Positions 34,455 through 43,995 of a stretch of DNA of 64,000 nt are shown one piece after another. Every line of letters begins with the position of its first letter. The first letter of the stretch is position 1. Position numbers and translations under genes: made by a program. The notes beneath the pieces were generated by a model. It saw nothing but the letters and a program-made list of their open reading frames with translations, did not search any database and was not told the origin of the DNA. The DNA is from Paraburkholderia phosphatilytica (GTDB lineage Bacteria; Pseudomonadota; Gammaproteobacteria; Burkholderiales; Burkholderiaceae): positions 28,598 to 92,597 of the forward strand of contig NZ_QQOA01000032.1 in assembly GCF_003443895.1 (NCBI RefSeq), in the 5' to 3' direction.

Positions 34455-35639
34455 TCATTGCGATTTTGCCGCACCGATATCGCGGTCCCACTTCTGGAAC
34501 GCGGCCACCATCGCGGCCGCGGAAAGCGGCTGCACGTGCGGATGGTCCGCGAGCAGCTTGTCGTACTCGGGGCGGCCGAACTTCTTCAGCACGTCCTGGC
34601 TGTGCTGCGGCGCCTGCTCGATGCTGACGCCCTTGATCGCGGGGCCCGGATAGAAGTAGCCGTCGTCATAGGTCAACGCCTGCTGCGCGGGCTCGAGCAT
34701 GAAGTTCATCAGCTTGTACAGCACGTCGAGCTTTTCTTTCGGCACGCCCTTCGGGATCACCATGTAGTGCGCGTCGTTGACCCACGTCATGTTGTCGAAC
34801 GCCTGCACCTTGAACTCCGCGGGCACGATGCCGAGCGCGCGCGGATTGATGTCCCAGCCCGTCACGGTGACGGTCATGTCGCGCGTGCCTTCGCCGAGTT
34901 CCTTCATCACCGCCGACGTGCCGCCCGGGTAGTACGGAACGCAGTCGTTGAGCTGCTTGAGGAATGCCCACGTCTTGTCCCAGCCGTGAATCGGGTCGCG
35001 CGGATCTTTATCGCCGAGCACGTACGGCAGGCCCATCAGAAACGTGCGGCCCGGGCCCGAGTTGGCGGGACGCGCGTAGATCAGCTTGTTCGGATGCGCC
35101 TTGCACCATTGCAGCAGCTGGTCGGGGGTCTTCGGCGGATCGGTGACTTTCGCGGGGTTGTATTCGAGCAGCGGACCGGCCGGCATGTAGGCGACTTCGA
35201 GCCCGAACCCTTCGGCGAGATCCTGCATCTTGCGCGGACCGGGCGCGTACTTGTCGAGCACGCCGGGGAACGTCGCGGCCTGGTCGGGCAGCAGCTTGAT
35301 CCACAGGTTCTGTTCGATGCCGGCGGCGAGCGCGTCGGTGCCGGTCAGCACGAGGTCGATGTCGGAGCGGCCGGCCGCCTGCATCGCCTTGATCTTGCCC
35401 GGCAGCTGCGGCGCCGGCGCGTTGGTGTACGTGATGTTGGAGACGAGGTTCGGGTACTTCGCCTTGAACGCTTCGAAGCCCTTCTGCGTGAGCTGCAGGT
35501 CGCCGGCTACGTCGACGATATTGAGCGTAACCGGCCCCGCCGCGCGGGCCGCCGTGATACCGAGCGTGCCCACTGCCACGCAGACGGCCGCCAGCTTGAC
35601 GGACATTCTGCCGAACGACCACTTGCCATTCAGGTTCAT
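34455..35639 (-). CDS. ABC transporter periplasmic substrate-binding protein
   Basis: 394 residues beginning with a signal peptide (a positively charged start, then VKLAAVCVAVGTLGITAARA, cleavage near ARA-A). The mature protein is a PotD/Fbp-type extracellular binding protein (AFKAKYPNLVSNITYT, NDAHYMVIPKGVPKEKLD). The ATG at 35639 follows GAGGAGA. It is the first gene of the importer-dehydratase unit and has a good sigma-70 promoter at 35724-35753. The ligand is unknown; context suggests a sugar acid, which is unusual for this binding-protein type. Confidence 0.93.
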   Translation of the reverse strand: MNLNGKWSFGRMSVKLAAVCVAVGTLGITAARAAGPVTLNIVDVAGDLQLTQKGFEAFKAKYPNLVSNITYTNAPAPQLPGKIKAMQAAGRSDIDLVLTGTDALAAGIEQNLWIKLLPDQAATFPGVLDKYAPGPRKMQDLAEGFGLEVAYMPAGPLLEYNPAKVTDPPKTPDQLLQWCKAHPNKLIYARPANSGPGRTFLMGLPYVLGDKDPRDPIHGWDKTWAFLKQLNDCVPYYPGGTSAVMKELGEGTRDMTVTVTGWDINPRALGIVPAEFKVQAFDNMTWVNDAHYMVIPKGVPKEKLDVLYKLMNFMLEPAQQALTYDDGYFYPGPAIKGVSIEQAPQHSQDVLKKFGRPEYDKLLADHPHVQPLSAAAMVAAFQKWDRDIGAAKSQ

Positions 35640-35723
35640 CGCATCTCCTCGCTTCTTGGTATGGAAGCCCGCCGGTCGCGTTGCGCAATGCGGAGCGCCG
35701 ACGGTACCCGTGTCTCTTACGGG

Positions 35724-35757
35724 AACATAGCGAACGGCGCGCGATGATGTCAAGCAA
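35724..35757 (-). promoter_or_regulatory. Sigma-70 promoter of the importer operon with overlapping operator
   Basis: On the minus strand TTGACA (35748-35753) and TATGTT (35724-35729) are 18 bp apart. The plus-strand reading TGTCAAGCAA (35748-35757) overlaps the -35 box. It matches TGTCAAACAA before the dapA-like gene at nine of ten bases. A repressor bound here would block the -35 element. Confidence 0.65.
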
Positions 35758-35912
35758 ATTGTCCAGCCCTCGAACGGACGGGCTGCGGCGTTTTTTAACT
35801 GGAAAGTGCTTCGTATACAGCGATTTACCAAAGTGCTGTACGTGCATTCGAGGGTAACAATACTCAGGTTTCCCTTTACTTGTTTAGCAACTTGTCCAGC
35901 CCCTCGACCCGC

Positions 35913-36851
<939 letters not shown>

Positions 36852-36948
36852 GGGAGCGGGATTCGAGGATTTCGAGGAGGCGCGACGTGGAGCGGGCGCC
36901 CCAAACGACAGCGCGCCGCATGAAAGCGGCGCGCTCCGGTGACGACGA

Positions 36949-38529
36949 TCAGCTCTGCGCGAGCTTGCCGTCGCGCAGGCGCCAGAGCTTCAGCGGATTA
37001 TCGTCCTGAACCGCTTCGGGCAGCAGCGCCGCCGGCAGGTCCTGATAGCAGACCGGACGCAGGAAACGGTCGATCGCCGTCGCGCCGACCGAGGTCGCGC
37101 GCGGATCGGATGTGGCGGGGAACGGTCCGCCATGCACCATCGCGTACGACACTTCGACGCCCGTCGGGAAACCGTTCGCGAGGATGCGGCCGGCCTTGCG
37201 TTCGAGCGTGGGCAGCAACTGGCGCGCGAGCTCGTGATCTTCGGGCTCGACCTGCAGCGTCGCGGTGAGCTGGCCTTCGAGATACTCGGTGACCTTGATC
37301 ATCTCGCCGACATCCGCGCACGTGACGATCAGCGAACTCGGCCCGAAGATTTCGTCTTCCAGCGCGGCTTCCGCGAGGAACTGCGTGGCATTGGTGGCAA
37401 ACAGCGCCGGCAACGCGGAGCAGGCCGCATCCGTCTGTGCGCCTTGCGCGACCGCCTGCACGCCATTCACGTCGCCGCGGCGCGCGATGCCGTCCTTGTA
37501 GGCCGCGGCAATGCCCGGCGTGAGCATCGTCTGCGCGCCCTTCTTCGCGAGCGCCTGCGCAGCGGCATCGATGAAGGTTTTCGTCTGCGGACTATCGAGC
37601 ACCAGCACGAGACCGGGGTTCGTGCAGAACTGGCCGACGCCGAGCGTGACCGATTCGACGAAGCCGTTCGCGATGCTTTCCGCGCGCTTCGCGAGCGCGC
37701 CCGGCAGCACGAAGAACGGATTGACGCTGCTCATCTCCGCGAACACGGGGATCGGTTCGCGACGGCGCGACGCGATGTCGACGAGCGCGAGGCCGCCGCG
37801 GCGCGAGCCCGTAAAGCCCACCGACTTGATCGCCGGATGCGCGACGAGCGCTTCGCCGATCTCGTTGCCCGCGCCGATCAGCAGCGAGAACACGCCTTCG
37901 GGCAGGCCTGCGTCCTGCACCGCTTTCTGGATCGCACGGCCGACCAGCTCCGACGTGCCGAGGTGCGCCGGGTGCGCCTTCACGACGACCGGGCAACCGG
38001 CCGCGAGCGCCGACGCGGTGTCGCCACCCGCCACCGAAAATGCGAGCGGAAAATTGCTCGCGCCGAACACGGCGACCGGCCCGACGGCGATCTTCTGCAT
38101 GCGCAGATCGGAGCGCGGCAGCGGCTTGCGGTCCGGCAGCGGCGAATCGAGCGTCGCGGTGAGCCAGCGTCCTTCGCGCGCGAGCGACGCGAACAGCTTC
38201 AGCTGGCCGACCGTGCGTCCACGCTCACCTTCGAGGCGCGCCTTCGGCAGCGCGGACTCGGCCTGCGCGCGTTCGATCAGCGCATCGCCGAGCGCCATGA
38301 TGTTGTCGGCGATCGCTTCGATGAAGCGCGCGCGCGTCTCCAGCGGCGCGAGGCGGTACGGATCGAACGCGGCGGCGGCGAACCCGCACGCACGTTCCAC
38401 TTCGGCCGATCCGCCCGCGCCGAACGCGGGTTCGATTTCCGCGTTCCGGGCCGGGTCGAACGCGCGCAGCGTGCCCTTGGTGCCGCGCACCGCCGATCCG
38501 CCGATCAGCATTTCACCGGTAATCTGCAT
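36949..38529 (-). CDS. Aldehyde dehydrogenase, 2-oxoglutarate-semialdehyde type
   Basis: 526 residues, long for an ALDH but right for ketoglutarate-semialdehyde dehydrogenases of the pentose and hydroxyproline routes. The catalytic cysteine is in GVGQFCTNPGLVLV (about residue 300), the glutamate in IPVFAEMSSVNPFFV, and FTGSRRGG follows the cofactor site. It oxidises 2-oxoglutarate semialdehyde to 2-oxoglutarate. The ATG at 38529 has AGGAG at good spacing; a GTG at 38535 is too close to it. It is the second gene after the DapA-like gene, matching the last pathway step. Confidence 0.92.
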   Translation of the reverse strand: MQITGEMLIGGSAVRGTKGTLRAFDPARNAEIEPAFGAGGSAEVERACGFAAAAFDPYRLAPLETRARFIEAIADNIMALGDALIERAQAESALPKARLEGERGRTVGQLKLFASLAREGRWLTATLDSPLPDRKPLPRSDLRMQKIAVGPVAVFGASNFPLAFSVAGGDTASALAAGCPVVVKAHPAHLGTSELVGRAIQKAVQDAGLPEGVFSLLIGAGNEIGEALVAHPAIKSVGFTGSRRGGLALVDIASRRREPIPVFAEMSSVNPFFVLPGALAKRAESIANGFVESVTLGVGQFCTNPGLVLVLDSPQTKTFIDAAAQALAKKGAQTMLTPGIAAAYKDGIARRGDVNGVQAVAQGAQTDAACSALPALFATNATQFLAEAALEDEIFGPSSLIVTCADVGEMIKVTEYLEGQLTATLQVEPEDHELARQLLPTLERKAGRILANGFPTGVEVSYAMVHGGPFPATSDPRATSVGATAIDRFLRPVCYQDLPAALLPEAVQDDNPLKLWRLRDGKLAQS

Positions 38530-38643
38530 CTCCACTACTCCTCGTTAAATGCCGAACGGCCACGATGCGATCGCGGCCGTTACGGCTTCAGAATGGGATG
38601 GGCGCCGCTATCGGCGCGCCATGGTTTCGCGCGGATGAGCGCC

Positions 38644-39594
38644 TCAGGCAGGCGGCGCTTTCGCGTTCCAGCTTGCGAGCGACTGTTCGAACGCGAGCAG
38701 ATCCTTGACTGCAGCGTCGATCTTCGCATGATGCTCCTGCGGCGTCGAACTCAGGAGCGGCTGGATCGGGCCCATGTCCGCGATCTTCGAGAACGTGACC
38801 GCGTCGTGCAGCACGCGGATCAGCGAGATGTCGTCGCGCAGCGTTTCGAGCGGCATGAACGCGTCGAAGAGCCGCTTCGCTTCGTCGTTGCGACGTTCGC
38901 GCGCGGCGGCCAGCAGCGCCGTCACCGCGTTCGGCGCGATGCAGCCCGAGCCCGTCGTCCATGCGGCAAGCCCGAACTCCTGCACGTGCACGAGCGCGGG
39001 ACGCTCGCCCATGCCCGACACCACCTTCGACGGATTCACGCTTTGCAGCAGACGGCGCAGGTAGACGTCGTCGCTCGGATTGTCGCGCACGATCGCGTAC
39101 TTCACCGCAAGCAGCGTGCCGCGATCGACCAGACGCGCGAGCGTGTCGACGTCCACATAGTTTTCGCTCTTCACGTACAGCGTGAGCGGCATGCCGGCGA
39201 TGTCGGCGATGCGCGTGAGGCCCGCTTCCACACCTTCCGACGTCGTAAAGCCGGCGAGCGGAAGCACCATCGCCGTGCGGTAATTCGTCTGCGCGAGGAT
39301 GCGCGCTTCGTCGAGCATCTTGCCGTAGTCGGGGCCGATGGACGGAATCACGCGGGTCGTCGGGCCGGCGCACTCGGCCAGCATGTCGAGCAGCTCGCGG
39401 TACTCGCTGACGGCGACGTGATAGAGGTTCGCGTTGCCGCCATACAGCAGCGTGCGCACCCCGCCCGCTTCGATGTGCTGGATCAGCTTGCGGTTCTGTT
39501 CGGCATCGAGCGAGTAATCGGCTTTGCGCGCGAGCGGCGGTACAGCCATCACCGAGGCGGACAGTTCGCTTTCAAGGATCGGGGAAACGTTCAT
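38644..39594 (-). CDS. DapA-family 2-keto-3-deoxy sugar-acid dehydratase/aldolase
   Basis: A 316-residue (beta/alpha)8 protein of the DHDPS/NAL superfamily. GGVRTLLYGGNANLYHVAVS is the active-site loop near residue 48. The Schiff-base lysine is in LLAVKYAIVRDNPSDD near residue 165. The partner tyrosine is probably in LTLYVKSENY. In the non-phosphorylative pentose route a DapA-like enzyme dehydrates L-2-keto-3-deoxyarabonate to 2-oxoglutarate semialdehyde, exactly what the adjacent ALDH uses. An aldolase reaction is the alternative. It is the first gene of its unit and has two operator-like sites upstream. Confidence 0.88.
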   Translation of the reverse strand: MNVSPILESELSASVMAVPPLARKADYSLDAEQNRKLIQHIEAGGVRTLLYGGNANLYHVAVSEYRELLDMLAECAGPTTRVIPSIGPDYGKMLDEARILAQTNYRTAMVLPLAGFTTSEGVEAGLTRIADIAGMPLTLYVKSENYVDVDTLARLVDRGTLLAVKYAIVRDNPSDDVYLRRLLQSVNPSKVVSGMGERPALVHVQEFGLAAWTTGSGCIAPNAVTALLAAARERRNDEAKRLFDAFMPLETLRDDISLIRVLHDAVTFSKIADMGPIQPLLSSTPQEHHAKIDAAVKDLLAFEQSLASWNAKAPPA

Positions 39595-39648
39595 GGCATC
39601 TCGCGGGGTGAGCGGTCAATGCCAGCAACGTTAACACCGCCGCCCAAT

Positions 39649-39694
39649 GTTGTCAAACAACTTTGAGCGATCGTGTGCAGCTTCGTTTGACAAC
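39649..39694. promoter_or_regulatory. FCD/GntR-type operator pair upstream of the dapA-like gene
   Basis: GTTGTCAAACAAC (39649-39661) is a perfect 5-3-5 dyad that fits the TNGTNNNACNA consensus of FadR-type GntR regulators. GTTTGACAAC at 39685-39694 is an inverted partial copy. The first site contains a minus-strand TTGACA that could be the -35 box, with TTAACG 16-17 bp downstream as a possible -10. Confidence 0.6.
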
Positions 39695-40216
39695 CTGCGA
39701 AGTCAAATTCGCCCGATATCGCTTTCGCCTCGCTCGTGGACGGAATGGCTATTCGTCGCTTTAAATCGATTACACCGTGTCGTGTCCAGCTTTTGAACGA
39801 TCGAATTAAACAATGGCAAAACGCTTTATCACCGCTCTTTAAATCTCTTTAAAACACGGCACCGCAGCCGGTAAAAAATCCGGATTAAAGAAGCAAAACG
39901 GGAAAATTTACGATAAGTCATTGCTGGCGCAACGTTATTCGCGATGACGCGCAACACCTCAAGACTGCACGCAATGCCAGAAAAGTCCGCCACAGGATTA
40001 TTCGAGTGTCAGACAGCCGGACAGGTCGGCCGTTTGAAAGCCGCTGTTATCTGACAAACCATCGTAAAAAAATGCACGGCTTTATTGCAATATCGTTTGC
40101 AAGACACCGAATGGTGTTAGATTCAGCATCTATAGAGTCATACAAGAAATCGGCAGACGCAACGATCTGCCGGCAACCTCGCAGCCGGGGTCGCTGCGTA
40201 CCTGAGAGAAAGCAAC
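39695..40216. other. AT-rich intergenic stretch before the LuxR gene
   Basis: This part of the 622-bp gap is visibly richer in A/T than any other stretch here. It holds repeated CTCTTTAAA at 39835-39843 and 39845-39853 and a third TTTAAA near 39760. ACACC-GAAT-GGTGT lies at 40104-40117, about 100 bp before the LuxR start. No coding region is convincing. The luxR promoter must lie in it. Confidence 0.6.
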
Positions 40217-40945
40217 GTGTCGCTACAATTCATCGAGCAGATGTCGCCGCTGCTCAATGCCACGGATGAAACGACGTGGTTCGGCGAAATTGCGCGCCTG
40301 GCCGAAGGATGGGGCTTCGACCAGGTGCTGCTAGGCATGCTGCCGCGCCCGGGCTTCCGCTTCGAGGGCGCCTACATTCGCAGCAACTACGCGCCGTCGT
40401 GGCGACGCACTTACGACGCCGAAGGGCTCGTGCATATCGCCCCGACGGTCGAGCATTGCGCGACCCGCTCGCTGCCGCTGATCTGGTCGCCGGATATCTT
40501 CACGACGGACCCGCAGCAATCGATGTACGAAGAAGCCTGCTCGCACGGTTTGCGCGCGGGGGTAACCCTGCCGATTCACGGGCCGAACCAGGAAGCGGGC
40601 ATGCTGTGCTTCGTCAACGACAGCCACCCAGGCGGCGCCTTCTGGCAGCACATCAATGACGTGCTGCCGAACCTCGTGCTGCTGCGCGACGTGGTAGTCG
40701 ACACGAGCCAGCGCTACCTGAGCGAACACACGCGTTCGCTGATGCCGCGGCTCACGCCGCGTGAAAACGAAGTGCTGCAATGGACTGCGCGCGGCAAGTC
40801 GACCTGGGAAATCTCGCACATCCTGAGCTGCTCGGAAGCAGCGGTGGATTTCCACATGAAGAACGTTCGCACCAAGTTCGGTGTGAACTCTCGCCGCGCG
40901 GCGGCCGTGATCGCCACGCAGATGGGGCTCATTGACCCAAATTGA
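40217..40945 (+). CDS. LuxR-family acyl-homoserine-lactone regulator (BraR-like)
   Basis: 242 residues from a GTG at 40217 with GAGAG upstream. The N-terminal autoinducer domain (about 10-165) shows conserved aromatic/acidic positions (WGFDQVLLG, YDAEGLVHIAP, LPLIWSPDIF, GLRAGVTLPIHGPNQEAGML). The C-terminal LuxR helix-turn-helix (LTPRENEVLQWTARGKSTWE, then ISHILSCSEAAVDFHMKNV) occupies 175-235. Its 3' end overlaps the convergent rsaL-like gene by 17 bp, and luxI follows. The order luxR-rsaL-luxI is that of BraR/RsaL/BraI in Paraburkholderia, which uses 3-oxo-C14-HSL; the ligand here is inferred. Confidence 0.95.
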   Translation: MSLQFIEQMSPLLNATDETTWFGEIARLAEGWGFDQVLLGMLPRPGFRFEGAYIRSNYAPSWRRTYDAEGLVHIAPTVEHCATRSLPLIWSPDIFTTDPQQSMYEEACSHGLRAGVTLPIHGPNQEAGMLCFVNDSHPGGAFWQHINDVLPNLVLLRDVVVDTSQRYLSEHTRSLMPRLTPRENEVLQWTARGKSTWEISHILSCSEAAVDFHMKNVRTKFGVNSRRAAAVIATQMGLIDPN

Positions 40946-41303
40946 CGAGCGTGCGCGTCTCTCGGTGATACACCACGCGTTCCGCCCGGCCGAGGTCGCC
41001 GTCGGAAATGGTTTTCGTGAAGTAAAGGCCGAGCAGGATGGACACCGGAGCGGGAATCTCCGCGCCGGATTCGAAACGGCTGCCGCGCGACTGCGTGACG
41101 CCGAAACGGGCCCAGAAGCGACGCTGGCTTTCTTTTTTCTTCTTGCGGTACGCGATGATGCGGACCCGATCGACCGGAGCCGAATCGTCTTCCAGCGTGG
41201 CGTTGAGCAGTTGGGTGTCATCCTGTGTGTCGAGCCGGGCATCGGCCTTCGATGGGGATTGCGCCTGCGATCCAGCCTGGGAATGAGTGTGCTGAAGTTC
41301 CAT
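40929..41303 (-). CDS. RsaL-like helix-turn-helix repressor of the AHL synthase
   Basis: 124 residues. The N-terminal 45 residues are low-complexity (SQAGSQAQSPSKAD). The C-terminal part reads RVRIIAYRKKKKESQRRFWA, then RFGVTQSRGSRFESGAEIPA, an HTH like that of RsaL, followed by PVSILLGLYF. RsaL homologs lie between luxR and luxI in Pseudomonas and Paraburkholderia and repress the synthase gene to cap signal output. The ATG at 41303 faces luxI across 153 bp with a lux box in the middle. Its stop is inside the 3' end of luxR. Confidence 0.9.
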   Translation of the reverse strand: MELQHTHSQAGSQAQSPSKADARLDTQDDTQLLNATLEDDSAPVDRVRIIAYRKKKKESQRRFWARFGVTQSRGSRFESGAEIPAPVSILLGLYFTKTISDGDLGRAERVVYHRETRTLVNLGQ

Positions 41304-41370
41304 GATGTCTTCCGCTTTATGTTGATTGGGTACCGCTAGACCGATTTTCCGCATATGCGAAGTCGTGCAC

Positions 41371-41390
41371 ACCTATCCAGGTAGGTAGGT
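41371..41390. promoter_or_regulatory. 20-bp lux box in the rsaL-luxI gap
   Basis: ACCTATCCAGGTAGGTAGGT is a 20-bp dyad with ACCTA/TAGGT arms and the CT-N12-AG pattern of las/rhl-type boxes. Its centre is about 77 bp from both the luxI and the rsaL start codons, so one bound LuxR dimer could serve both promoters. A separate palindrome CGCATATGCG (41350-41359) lies towards rsaL. Confidence 0.75.
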
Positions 41391-41456
41391 GCGGAGTCGA
41401 TCCGAAATGCATACGTTTTGATGCGCAATGGGTCACCCACGCGTAAGGAGAACGTC

Positions 41457-42050
41457 ATGCAAGCAGCGATCCGGATTGGTTTGCGTCAGGAATTCGACAA
41501 CGCAGTGATCAACGAGATGTACCGTCTGCGCGCCCGCGTGTTCCGGGGCCGCCTCGGCTGGGATATCCCCACCATCGCGGGCATGGAGATCGACGGTTAC
41601 GACGCGCTCGGTCCGTACTACATGCTGATCCAGAACCCGGCGGGCGTGGTGCGCGGCTGCTGGCGGCTGATGCCGACGGACGGCCCCAACATGCTGAAGG
41701 ACACGTTCCCGCAGTTGCTTCACGGCAACGCCGCGCCGGTCGGGCGGCATATCTGGGAGCTGAGCCGGTTCGCGATCGAATCGGATGGCGACGAACCGTC
41801 GTTCGGTTTCGGCGACGTGACGATGCACGCCATCCAGTCGCTCGTGAAATTCGCCGACCGGATGGGTATCACCCGTTACGTGACAGTCACGACGACGCCC
41901 ATCGAGCGTCTGCTGCGCAAGACGGGCATCGAGCTCGGACGGCTCGGGTCGCCGATGCAGATCGGCGTGGAGCGCGCGGTGGCGCTCGATATCGCGGTCA
42001 GTCCGCAGACCCGCAACGCGCTGTTCGGGCCGATCCCGGTAGCAGCCTGA
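41457..42050 (+). CDS. Acyl-homoserine-lactone synthase (BraI-like)
   Basis: 197 residues of the LuxI autoinducer-synthase family. The conserved N-terminal RLRARVFRGRLGWDI contains the invariant arginine and tryptophan, DGYDALGPYYML the acidic residue, and RGCWRLMPTDGPNMLKDTFP and WELSRFAIES the central block. It makes AHL from acyl-ACP and S-adenosylmethionine. The ATG at 41457 follows AAGGAG. The lux box upstream predicts positive feedback, and the rsaL-like gene negative feedback. A 9-bp tandem repeat begins 36 bp after its stop. Confidence 0.95.
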   Translation: MQAAIRIGLRQEFDNAVINEMYRLRARVFRGRLGWDIPTIAGMEIDGYDALGPYYMLIQNPAGVVRGCWRLMPTDGPNMLKDTFPQLLHGNAAPVGRHIWELSRFAIESDGDEPSFGFGDVTMHAIQSLVKFADRMGITRYVTVTTTPIERLLRKTGIELGRLGSPMQIGVERAVALDIAVSPQTRNALFGPIPVAA

Positions 42051-42086
42051 CGGCGTGGCCGTGCGGCCATCCGGCTGCGTGCGCAA

Positions 42087-42176
42087 CGTACGCGACATAC
42101 GCGACATACGCGACATACGCGACGTACGCGACATACGCGACATACGCGACATACGCGACGTACGCGACGTACGCAC
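42087..42176. repeat. Ten-unit 9-bp tandem repeat (CRTACGCGA)n
   Basis: Ten adjacent 9-bp units read either CGTACGCGA (G form) or CATACGCGA (A form) in the order G-A-A-A-G-A-A-A-G-G; the last unit ends CAC. The GAAA block makes a 36-bp higher-order period. It lies between luxI and the convergent DHA2 gene. Because 9 is a multiple of 3, several frames stay open through it, but none looks like a gene. Confidence 0.95.
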
Positions 42177-42251
42177 CAGCGGGCCCCGGCCGGCGCGTGA
42201 TCAGTACGCGTGCCGCCAGCCGCTGCGGATTGCCTGCGCCAGCCGTCGCGG

Positions 42252-43805
42252 CTAGTGCTTGTGGAACGTGATGTGCGCGATCCGCCGCACCATCAGCGCG
42301 GCGGCGAGCGCGGCGCAGCCGGTCAGCCCGACGCCGATGTGAATCGACTGCACGAGCACCTGGCGCGCCGCTTCGACGAGCGCCGGGCCGTCCAGCCCCG
42401 CGGCGGACAACTGCGCCAGTGTGTGATCGCGCAACGATGGGTCGATCAGGATGCGCGGATCTTCGAGCACCGGCTGCCATTTCGCGGCAACCGGCGCGCC
42501 CAGCACGCGGAGCGCATCGCCGACACCCGACGCGTAGCGCCGGTTCACGATCGTCGCCACCACGCTCGTGCCCAGCATGCCGCCCACCATCCGCGTGGAT
42601 TGCAGCAGCGCGGTGGTGATGCCGAAGCGTTCGCGGCCGGCAATCTCCTGGCCGAACACGTTCAGGTTGTTCAGGATGAAGCCGAGCCCGATGCCCACCG
42701 CGCCCATCGCCAGTTCGAGCGCGAGGTGCGACGTGGCCTGCGTCGCGAACGCGAGACCGAGCGACGCCACCACGAGCAGCGTGAAACCGATCGACAGGAT
42801 CAGCGTGGGCCGCGGCAGATGAATCACGATGCGCGTGTTGATCACGCTGCCGAGCGCGATGCACGCGGCGATCGGCGTCGCGAGCAGGCCGGCCTCCTGC
42901 GGCGACAGGCCGAAGCCGCCCTGCAGCAGCAGCGGCGCGAAGAAAATGAGCGAGAACATCACGAAGCCCGACAGCGTCGACAAAGTGAACAGCGTGACGA
43001 GCTGACCGTCGCGGAACAGATCGAGCGGTACCATCGGATGCGTCGCGCGACGCTCGCACATCAGCAGCGCTGCGAAGCACACGAAGATCACGACCGCGAG
43101 CACCAGGTTCGCGGTCGTGAAGCCATCCTTCGGCACCGCCTCGATGAAGGCCTGAAAGCCGCCCAGCACGACCGCGACAAGCGCCGCGCCGGTCCAGTCG
43201 ATGCGCACCGCGCCGCTGCGCGCGTGGCGGATGGACGGCAGATGCGCATAGATGAAATACAGCGCGAGCGCGCCCACCGGCAGATTGACGAGAAAGGTGG
43301 AGCGCCAGCCGAAATGCTGGCTCAGCCAGCCACCCAGCGACGGCCCCGCCGCGGTGCCGATGCCGTATGCCGCCGCCATCACGACCTGCCAGCGCACACG
43401 GGCGCGCGGGTCCGGGAACAGATCCGGAATCGACGCGAACGCGGTGCCCACCATCATGCCGCCGCCCACGCCTTGCAAGCCGCGCGCGATCACCAGAAAC
43501 GGCATGCTGGTCGCGACGCCGCATAGCACCGACGCGAGCGTGAACACGATTACCGCGGCGATCACGAACTGCTTGCGGCCGAAATAGTCGCCGAGGCGCC
43601 CGAATACCGGCACCGTGACGACCGACGCCAGCAGATACGCGCTCGCGATCCACGCGTAGTACTCGAAGCCGCGCAGTTCGGAGACGATCGACGGCAGTGC
43701 GGTACTGACCACCGTCTGGTCGAGCGCGACCAGCATGTTGACGAGGCCGATGCCGAGCATGGCCAGCAGGGCATCGCGGAAAGGCAGAGGACGGGAAGCG
43801 TTCAA
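42252..43805 (-). CDS. DHA2-family (EmrB/QacA) MFS drug-efflux transporter
   Basis: 517 residues with 14 hydrophobic segments, the DHA2 count. Motif A GRLGDYFGRKQ is near residue 69, motif C AAYGIGTAAGPSLGG near 148, and VALDQTVVSTALPSIVSEL in TM1 is the usual drug-antiporter signature. A TTG at 43805 is the longest start; an internal ATG about 15 codons in is possible. No membrane-fusion partner is adjacent. GATTCG-CAA-CGAATC at 43811-43825 just upstream may be an operator. Substrate unknown. Confidence 0.9.
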   Translation of the reverse strand: MNASRPLPFRDALLAMLGIGLVNMLVALDQTVVSTALPSIVSELRGFEYYAWIASAYLLASVVTVPVFGRLGDYFGRKQFVIAAVIVFTLASVLCGVATSMPFLVIARGLQGVGGGMMVGTAFASIPDLFPDPRARVRWQVVMAAAYGIGTAAGPSLGGWLSQHFGWRSTFLVNLPVGALALYFIYAHLPSIRHARSGAVRIDWTGAALVAVVLGGFQAFIEAVPKDGFTTANLVLAVVIFVCFAALLMCERRATHPMVPLDLFRDGQLVTLFTLSTLSGFVMFSLIFFAPLLLQGGFGLSPQEAGLLATPIAACIALGSVINTRIVIHLPRPTLILSIGFTLLVVASLGLAFATQATSHLALELAMGAVGIGLGFILNNLNVFGQEIAGRERFGITTALLQSTRMVGGMLGTSVVATIVNRRYASGVGDALRVLGAPVAAKWQPVLEDPRILIDPSLRDHTLAQLSAAGLDGPALVEAARQVLVQSIHIGVGLTGCAALAAALMVRRIAHITFHKH

Positions 43806-43995
43806 GACGGGATTCGCAACGAATCGGCGCGAGGCCGCGGGATCAGGGAAAACGGAAGACGGCGGCCGCGCTTGCGGAAAGTCGCGCTACGGCAACGCTC
43901 ACCATACACGACAATGACGACAGGACCCTGCGCCAGCGCGTATCGCAGCCAGCGGCGGAGACAACGACCAGGCGGCCAGCCGGCCAGGCGCGCGG

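Noticed and set aside
42087..42176. Possible CRISPR array
   Set aside because: Units are 9 bp and contiguous with no spacers; no cas genes are nearby.
41433..42176. Minus-strand frame reading MRTSRMSR repeats over luxI
   Set aside because: It is the tandem repeat plus the antisense of luxI; no ribosome site or domain.
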